Position numbers and translations under genes: made by a program. The notes beneath the pieces are model-generated. The model was not told where the DNA came from. It ran no database searches and worked only from the letters and a program-made list of their open reading frames with translations. From the NCBI GenBank assembly GCA_037833965.1, contig AP031352.1, positions 13,744,501 to 13,808,500 of the forward strand: DNA of 64,000 nt. Reading direction: 5' to 3'. Of this stretch, positions 1 through 13,262 are shown piece after piece. The stretch's first letter is position 1. Each line of letters starts with the position of its first letter. The stretch comes from Marchantia polymorpha subsp. ruderalis. Its lineage: Eukaryota > Streptophyta > Marchantiopsida > Marchantiales > Marchantiaceae.

Positions 1-3000
1 CTATTCACTGAAGCACAGTTCCTAAGATGACACTTTACTTCCTCTGTATCTCCGTCATCGAAGATCTACTACCAGCTCTCAAAACGGCAAGAAAGCATGC
101 CAGACAAGTCGCAGTTATATACTGCAAGAGAAGTGGGAAGCCCTTCAGCTGAAATCTCGACCTGACTCCATTGAGCAAGTAGGGATGAGAATTGTTCAGG
201 AACAAGGAGCGGGCTTCCGACCATGCACATGATTGGAACAAGCCTCCGAAACTCGAGTCTGCCTGAAAGCTAAAACCGGGCCTTTATCCTCAATCCAACC
301 CAACTGGTGCACGCAAGATCTGAACCAAACAACCCATTCGCAACCACAAATTGATCCTAGCACTGCTTGCGTTCTCACCTTCGATATACACCCATAGCGA
401 GCCCGTGATGAAGCAGACCAGCTCGGGTAAGAGATGGATCCGATTTGGGCACCCCATGACCACAAAAGCAGAACGCATTTATACCACCATGTCGAACCTC
501 ACGAGCTCCGAAATCCTCAATTGACGGCTCAGTGCCTGAACCCGGCAAATTCCCTTCCCCGAAAGACGACCGAATCGTCAGACCTGGCACACTCCTCACG
601 ATGTCACAGCTCCACCGCATTCAAACGCGCACATTCCAGTCACAAGCTCCGCAGCCTGCCCCTCTCCTACAGTATCGTATGTACATACGCTACTTTCCAG
701 AAATATACGCCAGCCCAACCGTCGAGACGATGCTTGAGAATGACCCACTCAATCACAGAGCCCGAACTCGGACTTCGGACGAAACGGCTGTCGACTAGCG
801 GCGACGTGAATGTACAGCCGGCGGGGCAGGCTTTTTGCATCTACTACGCGCATGTGAGTAGGTACTCCGGCCCCGGTCAAGCCTGTTCCGCTGCCGCCTC
901 CCCAATGCTACCTCCGGTCAATTCCCGGTCTTCATGACCGTGCTACTGTAACGTGGTACAGATGCGTGCACTGCAGATCTCCGGTAGTACCACTGGGCGA
1001 CATCACGCGTAGAGGAACTGTCCCGGCGGACCGCAGTTCTCTTTCGTGCGACCAACTGGGTAGTCCTTGCAAGCCAAGCAAGGTTTGAGTCCACCATTCT
1101 ACATGGTACTGGATACGAGTTTGCTGGCCAAGCGTTGGTCGACGGGGACCACGTAGCCGCGCGCGGTCCATTCGATGGTTCGCTCATCAAGCACCCAGCA
1201 GACCCGCGATTTGACTTTCGAAAGATATAGTTGTCCATGTGCTCACACTGTACTTTGTGGCCCCTAGTCCCTGCTGTCCCTGCGGTCCTTGGCTCGTGTA
1301 CATGTCTCTGGAAGTCTGAGTCGTTCCCTTGTCATTTCCCTCCGCTCTTAAACATTAGAATACCGTTCGACAAGTTTGAACTCAGTTTTAAATCTTTGAT
1401 TTCACCCCAACCCATTGGTCTAGAAGATTCCAGAGCTCATGCTGAGCCTTCACATCGTCCCAAGAAGGGCCATCAAGAAAGGGCCTGTTCTCTCCATGGG
1501 AGTATGGTCTGCCTGGACGACGGGACTTACAGCTGCCATTTGATGCCTACTTGATCAACTCGGTTTATTTACTGAACTCGAAGATTGACTCCGCCGCATC
1601 GGACCGGCAAGATTCCTAACCGGCATCTCGGAGGTGCATCAAAATGACGAATCGTGAATGGTTGAGACGAGACCTCTGAAGAAGCCCATCAACTTGGCAC
1701 TGTAGGCGAATATCCGGCAGTGGATTCTGGACCGTAGCCAGTATGAGTGCGTGTTATTTGTATCAAGATCTCGTCCATGATGTAAGGAAACATTATCTAA
1801 TCTGCAAAACAACTTCCGCGGTTCTGCAGTGAAAACGAACTCCTTGGACTTCGATTCCTGCAGCGGCTGTATCGCCGAGCACCTTCAGCCTTCAGTTGAC
1901 ATCAAAACGAATTTGGTCTTCACGACGAGGAACTCTGACCCATCTGTTTTGACACAATGTTTAGAAGGATTCTGGATAATGGGCGGGGAGGGGAGGGGAA
2001 GGCGGGGCCCAGTGGATAGCAAAACCGATGGTATGGATATAGTTCGTGCAGTTTATTGAGCCTTGCAAAGCCACTTTCAAACCGCAGACCTGACAGGACA
2101 TATAATGCCGCAATCCTTTACAGAAAGGAACACATTTGAAGGTCGCTGACGAGTGTAAGTGCTGGGTACCCGGCACTACAGCAGTATACTCGAGTGCAGA
2201 GGCGTTCAAACTCTCGAAATTGATCCGAGGCGTAGGGGCGATGGAAGCATGAACCTTCCATGGATGTGCTGTACGTACATTTTGGAAGACATTTCCGACT
2301 CCTTGACTCCACGCCACGATGAGCAGCAAAGAAGAGACACACAGCGGCTAAGTTTGTTTCAATGTAAGTATAAAAGTCGTAGACTCAAGGCTCCTCGAAC
2401 TCATGAGTATCTGCAGTATCATGTTTCTCCATAATCATTGTCTCCAGTCCTGAATTTGTGACTCTGACTAACCCATGAGAAAGAAAAGGGCAATTTCGAC
2501 GGTGTAACTTATCTTGATGAGTGGGTGATCGTCAACGACCTTCAGCCATGACATCCAGCCTAAAGTATAGGTACGAAACATTATATGTAACACAGGGTGA
2601 GCGAGAAGCAACAGCCAATATGCTTGACGCATTGTTTCTCTCCGTAGGTCCTATTCGAATCAAGTGGTGTACGAGCCAAACAAAGCCGTCATCTCGAGTG
2701 AGCACTCAGTAGCGCTATCAATCTGCATAATTTGAACTGAGACCTTCGTACGGACGGTAAGTTTGACCGAGTCGGGAAGTGGAACTCGTCACTTTCCCTA
2801 GAGTCATCCAACTGATTTACACGATAGATGGAATCACAGTGCTATCATCGATGATCGACATGATTCGAAAACTGGTGAAAAGCGTGCAAGTGGCATGAAA
2901 TAGTTACACTTGTGCTTGAACTACCGTCGAAGCCGAAATCCATGACACTAATCAGCTCGAAGTTAGAAACTTGCAGCACTGTCAAACAGAGCACTGAAAG

Positions 3001-3450
3001 TTCCAGACTATCCTGCAGTATGTGCAACGTTTGCCAGGAATTTGAGTCGGAGTACTCTTGTACAGAAGAATGTACTAAAAAACGAGTACTTACACACAGT
3101 TGTACTAACCTGGTTTTGCACCAAGTATGTACATGGTTGGTCTTTTCACATGCACTGCAACACGTCAAAGTGAATCATTTCGAACTATGCAGCGCAGTTA
3201 ACCGCGTCGTGAATTGAGGGCCGAATATAGAAGTTTGGACGCAAGCCCCACCGAGGTACAGTACAAGGCCAAGGGAGATCCATCCATGGGAGGCGAAGGC
3301 TCTACTAACTAAATCTAGATGAAATCGCTTACTCACAGAATTCTCCACGAGTCTGTACTTGGTCGTATTCTGCGACCGCCAGCTGGTTCAAGCTTTCATG
3401 CTGGCACAAGTGCCAGTTACTCACTGAGAAGTTGCGATATTAACTTTGCC
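1..3450. other. Mixed-composition intergenic DNA, no gene recognised
   Basis: Base composition is near 45-50% GC, unlike the AT-rich block that follows. Several open frames exist on both strands, the longest at 434-937 (+), but their translations are rich in S, H, P and R with no domain, signal peptide or repeat I recognise. They overlap one another in several frames, as chance frames do in GC-balanced DNA. It may be old gene or repeat debris. Confidence 0.5.
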
Positions 3451-5640
3451 ACTTAAGAATCGCCGTTATACATTACTGGAAAAAAATATTCTTTTCAAAT
3501 ATCATATGTATTTAGCAGTACATGATATATACAGACAGATTTGAAGATACATGTTATACTTTAGAATATATTATGAAAAAATTTTCATGATATTTCAAAC
3601 ACTTTATTCGCTATGTATACTCTCTTGCTTTTTGCTACGTCATTCTTGACTATTCCGAAATTTACTTTGTGATATCACCTTTTACACTTTGCACACCCGA
3701 AACCACTCTAAGTTGCGAAGCATGACGATATCTCCTTCAAGTTTTATAAAGTTGCATTCTTACAAGCATGCGTCATATCAATATAAAATATAAATAGTGT
3801 TTGTATATTAGTAAACTGAAATTTAAATAACCTATAGTATATACGTCAAAATTTCAATTTCAATAGATTCACATTATAATCAATGTTGTAATTGTGCCTA
3901 TAATTAAAGTATAAAATATTTTTTACAAAATAATTTGATATCTGAATTTAAATGTTTAAAGAAATCATAATAATTCTAAATGTTTGAGTTACAATGATTT
4001 AAACTAACGCTTTTGATAATCTTCAGAAAATGTACTCTGAAGGTTATCAAAAGTGTTTATAGCATGCTATTGTATTTTAAATAGAAAAAAATATGCTCAT
4101 ACTAAATCTACATCGTGAGTATTGCAGTTATAAAAAATAATAATTATTCATTATATTACATATATATCATTCACTCGAGCATGAATTCTTTACTTTACAA
4201 ATTCTAACATGTACATAGACACAAATACTATGCAAGAAAGGTGTGAGTACTTTTTACACCATTGCAAAAATGAAGAATTGTTAAAACTCGTTTCAAGAAA
4301 TTAATTATGCATATTCAACAATTCAATTTATAAGAAATCATTATTGTAACTAATTTAATTTTTTATTTACTAGATAAATCTTTGTTGTGCATTCATTCAT
4401 TTGTAAAATGTTTTTAAATATTGTAGATTTTGATTTTAGCAATTTCTTATGTACATTTGAGATGTTGAAAATTTTTGATTGTTATAAAATATAGTCATAC
4501 ATATTGCATAAGTATCTAGTTATAGTAAGTATCTAATTATAGTTCAGTCATGAAAATTATCACATGCATTTCGTGTGACATTGAAATTTATGTAACAAAT
4601 TACATAATAAGAATGATGGTAAAATTTTATTGCATGATAAATAATCTGCTGCCATATGTAGCAATATTATAAATGATGTTTAGAAGTAATCATTTGAAGT
4701 ATGAATTTTTATGAAGCACTTGATACAACAAAAATTGGCTTCATAAATCACATTATATCATAAATCATGTCATTATTTATCATTAAAAGATTTTCAATCA
4801 TAAAATATTGGAAAATTTTAAATATTTCTTCTAGAAAAATCAATCACAAACATTTCAAAACATAATTCCTGGAAAATTTATCTAAAATTGAAAAATAGTT
4901 TAATTTAATAATATTATAAATGACTATAAATAAGTATTTTGATTTTTATTCAATAATTAGTACCTAATTTTTTTATAAAAAAATTATGTGTGTTTTCATG
5001 AAATTAAATGAAATTTTGTACTTGATATCATAAAAAATTTACATAATTTGATTAATATTTCATTAATTTCACAATTGCAAATCTTATATAATTATCAACA
5101 TACATTTTTCAATATTAACATGATAAAGAATATTTGAATTTTATTATTGCACATTTGCATTAAATTTTGTTTAAATTCAATGATTACAAATTGCACCATA
5201 TATGGTAGATTTTGTGCTTTGAAGTTTTATAGTAGTTGATGTGAACGTCTAAGGTGTATACATGCATTCTTAAATGCAAAAGGAACTCAGGTTGAACTTA
5301 AGGTATAACTTGAATGTTTTATTTTGACATATTGAGTTTTTTCATAATCACATTTGAAAGTAAGAGTGTTAATGTAATTGATAAGATTTATATCATAACT
5401 TTGAACTTTGGATATTTAACATAAACATGTCGTTGAAGACTATAGGATTTCGAAAGATTATAGGAGGGATTCAAAAGTCTTTATTTGAAAATGAAAAATA
5501 TGTAAAGGAATGCAAAAGATCAACATAAGTATAATAAACATGTGCAACACCAAAAACGTGCAACTGTACGCTTGGAATAGTATTGGCCAAAATTACGCAA
5601 GTCAAATGATGAGCGTTACGCCTATCTAAGTCATGGCCAA
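3451..5640. other. AT-rich intergenic DNA
   Basis: Composition changes abruptly near 3450 to about 75% A+T. Stops are dense in all frames. I see no coding segment, RNA gene or long repeat here apart from the hairpin at 4010-4053. Confidence 0.6.
4010..4053. repeat. Short inverted repeat (18-bp arms, 8-nt loop)
   Basis: The arm at 4010-4027 (CTTTTGATAATCTTCAGA) pairs with 4036-4053 with one mismatch (a G:T-type position). The element is too short to be a MITE and has no evident flanking duplication. Confidence 0.75.
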
Positions 5641-5643
5641 GCT

Positions 5644-5701
5644 GTTATGGAGAGCTTTTGAAGTAGTCTCGCGTGGGCCTACTTCTCAAGCTTTCCATAA
5701 C
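5644..5701. repeat. Short inverted repeat (23-bp arms, 12-nt loop)
   Basis: The arm at 5644-5666 pairs with 5679-5701 with three mismatches, around a GC-richer loop (5667-5678). It lies about 100 bp upstream of the start of the copia remnant, so it could be part of that element's degraded 5' LTR. A small-RNA precursor is the other simple reading. Nothing in the sequence decides between them. Confidence 0.7.
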
Positions 5702-6162
5702 GTAATAAGGTGAGATTTTGCGGTACTCTGGCGGTTGTGCTTACCAGATTAAGATCCCAAGAGTGGATTGGAGTAATAATTTTGATCAGTGTATCTCTTC
5801 ATTTGGTACTATAAGGGTGAGTGCCAATTTCAATTTTCAATTTTTAATTTCAAGATTCTTTGAATCATCCAAGTGAACTCATTCTTGTTTTCGGAATGCA
5901 ACATCAAAAAACTTGTGAATTGACTTTCTTCAATTCAATTGCATTGAAAAAATCATATGAAAGTTAAAAATGTTGTCGTGACCTTGTTTAAAAATATTTC
6001 ATACTCTTTTGAGACTTAAAAACTATGCAATGTGAACAACATATCATAAATAATTTTAAACCACAAATTATTTAAGACCAAAAAAAGTATTTATGAAAAA
6101 ATTGAGGAGTTGATATCAAAGTAAAACAAAGAATCAATATATTATCACATGAAAAATCTAAA

Positions 6163-6225
6163 AAATATCATATTTTAGATAAATATGGTTATGTAGCACA
6201 AAATTGCTTCAATTTAAGGAACTGA
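6163..6225 (+). pseudogene. copia gag zinc-knuckle remnant
   Basis: The frame reads KYHILDKYGYVAQNCFNLRN then a stop. This matches the CX2CX4HX4C knuckle pattern near the end of copia gag (typically KYGHVAxxC), with the first two cysteines and the histidine lost and the last cysteine kept. The match is short, and its position between the putative primer-binding site and the integrase supports it. Confidence 0.6.
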
Positions 6226-6730
6226 TAGAGGAAAAATAAAAATCATGCCAAAGTATTGAGATTGTAAATCATACAATGAATGATAATTAATATATTTTTG
6301 CAACACAATATTAAACTTATTTTAAATTTATGTGCAAGTGAATAATGGATCATGATACCACAAAATACATTCTATATTTATTTAACTCACATGAATGAAA
6401 TTTGAATGAAAAAAATTTTTGCAAGCCATTTAACTTGATTGTATTATCATTGAAATGCTTAATATGTATGTGTGAATAAGATGAAAATGAAAAATGTCAT
6501 ACATGTGTCTAAATTGCAAGCAAACTTGCTACTAGACAACAATATTTTGATTTGTGAATTGAAGGTGAAATTTAATATGGACAATGTACATGAGATGATT
6601 GCATCAAATGTCTAAGTAATTGCACTAACATCTTGTGGAAACAATTTATATCAAATTTTCTACATGAGTTGCATAAGGTGAGTGCTACAAATGTGTCACA
6701 ATCTTTCAAAAAAATGATGCAATGAAGTGT

Positions 6731-7235
6731 TGTCATCCAAGATTTGATCATTTTAATCCAAAAAAATGTGCATTTTTTCAAAATTTGTTAATCTGAATGA
6801 CAATTGATAAAGATGAATTTTCTAATCTCAATTTTTAGAGTATGTATATAAAGCAAATGACATGGAGTATTCTTTTCAAAGAAAAAACATGTGCTTCAAA
6901 ACTTGTTAAGATTGTGCATTTAAATATGTGCAAGTTTTCATTAATGATTACTAAAAAATGTATGAATGTAAAAAATAAAATTAATAAAAAGTACTTTGAA
7001 AAGTTTAAAATGATTTAAAATACATAATCAAATTATGATATCATATCATTTTGATTTAAAGATGACAACAAAATTATTTTCAATATTTCATTACGCTACT
7101 TTAAAAGAACATGAGCTTAAACAACGACTTTCAACACTATACATTTCACAACAAAATGAAATTGCAAAGCATGGCAATTTCAAAATTATAAAAATTGTAA
7201 GTAGAATGATTCATGTTCAATTTCTTAAACTTTAA
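6731..7235 (+). pseudogene. copia integrase remnant
   Basis: At 6731-6757 the frame reads CHPRFDHFN, the WHxRxGHxN zinc-binding start of the GAG-pre-integrase domain. At 6885-6935 KTCASKLVKIVHLNMCK matches the segment before the first catalytic Asp of the integrase core (usually ...RASxPLELVHxDxCG), with that Asp changed to Asn. Within 7035-7235 the stretch LSTLYISQQNEIAKHGNFKI corresponds to the L/TTPYTPQQNGVAERKNRTI core motif around the catalytic Glu, now Lys. Stops and shifts separate the pieces. Two of the catalytic positions are visibly substituted, so it cannot be active. Confidence 0.75.
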
Positions 7236-7499
7236 TTTCTAGTGGAAGCAATACAATGCTTGACTTCTGCTCTTGCAATCATCATATCATAAGAGATTTG
7301 AAGATTCGCAATTCATGTGCTGAATATAGACATATGTGTGTGTGCATTGCTAATGCAAGGACACTAGATATTCAATAATAACTACCACTCCTTGCACTAT
7401 ATTCATATTGTGCCAAGAAAAAATGTTCTACAGATAATTATATGCACATTAAACTTGATGCAAATATAATCAAATGTTTGTTTCTTGACTATCGTGGAT

Positions 7500-7543
7500 A
7501 ATCTCAATACAAATAAATTTATCGTCTTATTTGTATTGAGATT
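7500..7543. repeat. Perfect inverted repeat inside the copia remnant (17-bp arms)
   Basis: The arm at 7500-7516 (AATCTCAATACAAATAA) pairs perfectly with 7527-7543 around a 10-nt loop. The surrounding copia sequence is very decayed while the two arms are identical, so the inverted duplication appears younger than most of the element's mutations. Confidence 0.8.
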
Positions 7544-7828
7544 TGAAATATCATCAAAAATCATGAGGTTGTTTTTTGATGAAAATAACACTAGTAGTTG
7601 ATGATGATATGAAGATAAAATCAAATGAGAGCAAATAGACACTTTAGATAATTTGATAAACAAATCTTTCAAATCAATTTCTCTAGTGAAAACAAACTAC
7701 AAAACAAGAGTACATGATAAATATCAAATAAACATAAGATGATATCTTTGTTTCTGTATACAAATTCAATAATTTTTTATATCCTTATATTTAAAGCCTT
7801 TTTGCACTTGAAACTAGATTGATTGATT

Positions 7829-8430
7829 GTATTTTTGAATGATGATTTGAAGAAATACATACACATAAAAAAATTCATATTTTTAAAATAAAAAGTTTCA
7901 AAAAATATATGTTCAATTTTAACACGAACTTACACATACTAAAAAAAATATCAAAGTCATGCTATCAATGCATTGAACCCTTACATAAAATATCATGATA
8001 TGTCAAGCAAATTTTATTTTATTTACATAATGCAATTGAATGAAATCTTGTTGATAATGATTATACACGAAGAAAATTAAAAATTTTGGCTATCATTTTT
8101 GGTAAATAGTATTATTTAAGTCCAAAATAAAACAAGTAGTGTAAAAATATGATTATGGTGAGCTAAGATATTGATTTCAAGTAAAATTCAACAGAGATTG
8201 CAAGTAACATATTATTAACATGATCCGATGTAAACACATCAAAAATATGCTTTAATGTTTCAAAATGAAGTATTAAAATTCCATTATAATATCATTAGTT
8301 AAAAGAATCAACTTGTAATAGCTATTGATGGAATAATCCGAGTTACTTCAAGGTGAAAGAAGAAAGTCTTGTGGATTCTTCATGTATGTCATGATGATGA
8401 CATGATTTGATCTTGCATTTGTGATGAGAT
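7829..8430 (+). pseudogene. copia reverse transcriptase remnant
   Basis: At 7829-7861 the frame reads VFLNDDLKKYI, the conserved DVKxAFLNGDLxEEIYM motif at the start of copia RT. Around 8383-8420 the bases could be read with frameshifts as a decayed YVDDM catalytic box, but this second match is weak. Between them stops are too dense to follow the domain. Function is certainly lost. Confidence 0.55.
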
Positions 8431-8689
8431 TGATGAAACGAATCATATTAAATGGTAAATGGTAATAGAGTAATTAAGTCAAATACATCACATTTGAAAG
8501 CTTCATGCGGTATTTAAAATTTAACTTAAAATACATATTGTGATTTGATGCCATAAACATTAGATTGATGGACTATTGCAAGTATAATACAGATATTGCA
8601 AACAAATGTTATTCAATAACAAGATATGGATCATTCTAAAAGAAATTATTATTTTTTGAAATTGCAAAAAGCAACGAACAATTGATATC

Positions 8690-9047
8690 TACATAATGTA
8701 ATCAAAGTTCATGGCCACAAGCCAAAGGAGAAATGATGTTGACTTTGCACGCTCTTAAATAATATGAATGTGTTCAGATAGATGCATCAATCATCATCTA
8801 TAATGATAAAAATGCATTTTGCTGGAAAAAAATTACCCACACCACTTTTTATTAAACATATTGATGTGAACATCATTTCATTCATGAGAAGTTGGAAAGA
8901 CTCAAAATGAACTTAAAATATTATTTAATGAAAAACATGAATTGAGATGTGTTAACAAAAGCATTTGCAAAAGGGAGATATCATCATGTGGCAAAGATAA
9001 AATTGCAAGAAGTTAACTTTTTGCAAAGTGAAAGATTTAGAGTTTAG
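8690..9047 (+). pseudogene. copia RNase H remnant and polyprotein end
   Basis: From 8778 the frame reads IDASIIIYNDKNAFC, matching the copia RNase H segment ending IYCDNxSAI. After a frameshift HHFIHEKL (about 8870-8895) matches the KHIDxxYHFIREK motif. From 8946 DVLTKAFAKGRYHHVAKIK matches the ADxLTKALPKGRH end of the polyprotein, and a stop follows at about 9045. This gives a secure 3' end for the internal region and a secure + orientation. Confidence 0.8.
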
Positions 9048-10300
9048 AGAAGCTTGAAGACTACACAAGATGAATAGTATTGAAGTAGATTGAAAAAAAG
9101 TAAAGTAGTGTATTTTTATGTGATAAACATGTGACGTGGCTAAATAAATAGATAAAGTGAAAGCTAAATTATAGAGACAACAGTTTAATTACTTGAAGTA
9201 TTTAGAGCGACTAAGTCATATGAAAAATTGTCTTATTGGAATAAAGATTTAGTGCTTTAAGTCATTTCATATGAAAAAGAAAGTATTGTAATTTAAAAGT
9301 CTTTGGATAGAGTTCCTAGGTCATATATATTTTGTTCCATTATTTCAATTTTGAATAAATTGCATCAAATATCTATCTTATAACTTGAATTTATTATTGA
9401 TACTTTTGAAATTTGATTGTTTACATCCTTTGTAAAACAATTTGAATTATATAAATTTATAATCTTGTATTTTTGTTTATTTTTAGGTAACTTACTTGCT
9501 AAACTAAGGTGTGAATTACCCAAAGATGACTTATGTTTAACATGTTCAACGCTTGCTTGGTCACAAGAAGCATTTTGAGAATTAAGATTTTATTTTATAA
9601 TCAACACCAACTGACATAAAATCAGAAACTTACTCATCTGAAGTAAATGTATTTAAAAATAATCTGATAAATTAAATGCATGATAAGATGATATGTATAA
9701 TTGATGTGAAATAATCAAATCACTATAAATTTATATTATACTGATTACATATTATCTATTTGTTTCAATGAAAATCATCAATTAATCATTCAAACCTATA
9801 TAATATTATATGTGAAAAATTTTAGTTTGCAAAAAAATTAAAAAAATAAGTTTTATAAATCAAAAGCATTACAAAGAATGTAGGATTTTAATCAACTTAA
9901 ACTTATTGGAAATAAAATATAGATATCAATGAAATTTATATAGTTGATATAATTATCATGAAATATGCTTTTAGATATTAATTTTATATTAATTAATAAT
10001 GAATAAATTTTATAAAATTATATTAAATTAAAAAAAATAAAATTTGATTGTATATTATTTTTTTTGGTACATTGTGAACATGATTACTATGAACGAATTT
10101 TAAAAATCAAAATATTTGTTTGAAATAGATTATATTTTTTTTCCCTAGCAATTCATCCAATTGTTTTTCTTATTATTTGAAGTTCTTGTAAGAATTTTTA
10201 ATAATGTGGAAAATTTGGGAAAAAATCCTTTAAATGATTTTTTATAAATCACGCATTTCATATAAAATCAGAAGATGTTCAACCGATATTCGTTTACTAA
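9048..10300. other. AT-rich DNA after the copia remnant
   Basis: No coding similarity seen. This stretch should include the 3' LTR of the copia element, but I could not recognise it or its boundaries. Confidence 0.5.
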
Positions 10301-13229
10301 TCTATTTACGAACATATTTAAGAGAACTTAGAGAGAACGAAAACATGAAACCCATCAGAACAGGCTAATAGCAACAATAATTACAACTTTCAGGAAATAC
10401 GTCACTTTCGTTTATGAGAAATACACATACTGTGCTAATAGGGAACTTCAGGCCTTTTGTGTCCCGAACATGTAATCATGTCTGGAATACAGCACCGTCT
10501 TCATCCTACCATCCCCGCTGCAGTGGTGTGCTTACCTTAATCATGAAGACACCAATTGTAAGAGCAGCATCTCAAGTTGTCGCCAGTCTCGTCATCTCTT
10601 CGTTCTTCCCCTATTCCAATGCAAGTAGACATCTCCGTCTGCCAATGATCTCCAGTGTCAGGCAAGAAAACCAATGTGACAGCTAAGAGAACAATTAATC
10701 TCAAGCGGACCATTGTTTTAGCCTTCGGATTTTTTGTATGCCATCCATGGTTATTACAATCCCCGTTGTTAGCATTGGATCATCAAAATCTCATTCACCT
10801 TACTTCTGATAAGTACTAGGTTAGCTCGGTCACTTTAAGGCAATTATCCATTCCAATAACAACAGAGACAACAACCTCATGAGTGGGCTCCAGCTTTCCA
10901 ACTGCTGTATAACGGACAACATAAATATTACTTTTGTTCTCTCTTACCCCAAGCTTCCTTTTTTTACACGATAAAACATAGTACTATTAAACATGGACAC
11001 AATTTGTTATAGAAACTAACGAAATCAATAAAGAATGTTCTTCATAGATGTGATTGGTTATATGGATTGATAGGGATGATGATCTTCATTTATAATTATA
11101 AAATTCTCACATTACATAGATCTTCCCTTCAGCTTACCCAGATAAAGCATTATAACTGTCCTATCAATCTATGTATGTTTCAAAGCAACTATTATTACAT
11201 TAAATGGCTTAGAAGGTGGATACTACTGACTCCAAAGCTCGAACAATGAAAATGTGAAAGAAAATCATTTAAACTTATTGAGTGAGATATCGTCGCAACA
11301 TAGAGAGAGTCTTCGGAGGGTTCTACTAACCATGCAGTTTCATCTGTCTCTTTGTATACAACATTATATAATAAAATAAAATCAACATTTTACATCTGGA
11401 ACAACGAAGAAAGACAAGAATCTGTTTATATTAATTACGAAATAAGTATATGATTCCATCCATAGTCATCTGTCTTTTTTTACAATCCCATGCAATACAT
11501 CCAAAGTTATTGCAATGTTCTTCATCCCAACAAACTGAATCTCTTAATGTAGTGGCTATATATTAAATACTTTAGTCCTCATAAACCAGTTCACCAGAAA
11601 GGATAGGGAAAGGCACGAAAGCACGCCATCGTGATTCATGCATGTCGAGCTGATAAGACGACAAGGTCTAGATAGGTGCTGGATCACTTGCCGGTGCTTG
11701 TTATGTGTATTCATGGGCACCATGAATTGTACAGTCAATAACAAATTAACGTATCGCATGGAGTAGATTCGGCAAATTTTCAACTTATCCCATAACATAT
11801 GTAACTGTCTACATGCTATACTTGGACAACGTAGTGTACATAAACTCTTCTCGAACTTGCGGATATTGACCTTTAGAATGTCCTAAAAGAGGACAAAGAA
11901 GACGACCCAAATGGTTGCCATCTGTCCCACTTGATAAAGGTGCCATGTATGTGATCTGTCGTGGAGAGAAAAGAACTACCTTCAACATGTTCAGAATAGA
12001 TAAGATGTGCACCTACGGTATCATGCAAGACTGTGACAATAATACGAATAACATGTAATACCCGTTGTACACTGATTACTGTATGTAAGAAGAAGGTGCA
12101 GTTATCGTTGAGGCTGAAAGGTCTCCATCATTCGTAATGAGGATAAGTGCACTGACATGAACCAACAGAGCTCGTACTGACAACATAATGAAGTTCACTG
12201 GAATGACGTTCAACGTTATGCTGAAGAGGCTTCTTATTCATGCTACTGTATCGACATCCCTCTATGACTTGACGGTGTCTCCCTTCGCTACAATACTCGC
12301 TACCTTATAAAAGTGTTTATGCTTCTTGAACCTTCTTTCCATCGCTATTGACTCCAAGATCCAAGATTCGTTGGTCTACAGTTTTTCTGGTCTTCCGGTG
12401 AATGTCATAAAGGGCAACGAGATAATACTGTGAGCGTTCAAATTATGTTGCCGTTCTTCTTTTGATTGTTTTCTTCACGCCATACTAGATAAGACGTCAC
12501 AGACTAGATAGAACATCGTTTGTCATCACGATAATATTGCCTAATTTTGTTCATGTCAAAGTGATGAACTTATTATGATAGATACTTTACCAGAAATATA
12601 TTAAATTCTTCAAAAGCACATCAAAGTGAGATGTACGAAAATAAATTAAACTTGAAAAACATTCAAATTTGAAAGTAAAACGTTTATGAAAACATCATAG
12701 TATAAAAATTTGAGTCTTTATTCAATATATGAAAGCTGATCTTTGAATGAATCAAACAAAAATATTGATATCTTACTCGAATATTCGTTTTTATTGCCGT
12801 AAAGCACATATTTCAAAATATATGTTCAAATCTCACTCTAACACATCTTTAATCAGCTCGTAGTGTGTTACGCGATTGAAGACTTTTCGTTTTTAAATAA
12901 AAGCAAAGCATAGGATGATAATTGCCCTGAAAATTATTTATTTCATCAAATATGATTTTGAATTATACATGAAAAAATTCCTTTTTTCATTTTCTAATCG
13001 AAATGCTTTTATTTTGTTATTATATGTCAAAGTCTTATAACGTTCTTTCAAAGTATGTAGAAAATGCATTTCAATACCTATTTATCTGATGAAAAAAATA
13101 TAGTATGCTTCTGAATATAAACATATTGATCAAAAAAATTTTATGGACTTCAGTTCAAAATATTTCCGATTGTATGTAAAATTCTCTGATAATTACTTAA
13201 TAAAAATCTCTATGAAATATGAAATCGCT
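10301..13229. other. Intergenic DNA, slightly less AT-rich, no gene recognised
   Basis: Composition between about 10.3 and 12.5 kb is less AT-rich than on either side, which hints at a separate insertion or an old gene, but no terminal repeats were found. The small open frames at 10414-10686 (+), 11556-11798 (-) and 11809-12012 (-) have no recognisable motif. From 12.5 kb the sequence returns to plain AT-rich DNA. Confidence 0.4.

Positions 13230-13257
<28 letters not shown>
13230..13257. repeat. (TA)n microsatellite
   Basis: Fourteen uninterrupted TA dinucleotides. Confidence 0.95.

Positions 13258-13262
<5 letters not shown>

Larger units (their letters stand above)
5800..9047 (+). mobile_element. 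Decayed Ty1/copia LTR retrotransposon (internal region)
   Basis: Blocks that fit a copia polyprotein occur in the correct order on the + strand: gag zinc knuckle (6163-6222), GAG-pre-integrase/integrase (6731-7235), reverse transcriptase start (7829-7861) and RNase H (8778-9044). They are broken by many stops and frameshifts. Integrase before RT is diagnostic of copia as opposed to gypsy. A TGGTACTATAAGGG sequence at 5803 resembles the start of the initiator-Met tRNA primer-binding site usual in plant copia (TGGTA is shared), which would put the 5' LTR just before it. I could not match 5' and 3' LTRs by eye, so the outer limits are approximate. The element is AT-rich, consistent with long methylation-driven decay. 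Confidence 0.8.

Noticed and set aside
434-937. A 167-codon plus-strand open frame
   Set aside because: No domain, no signal or membrane segment, composition typical of chance reading in GC-balanced DNA, and overlapped by other frames on both strands.
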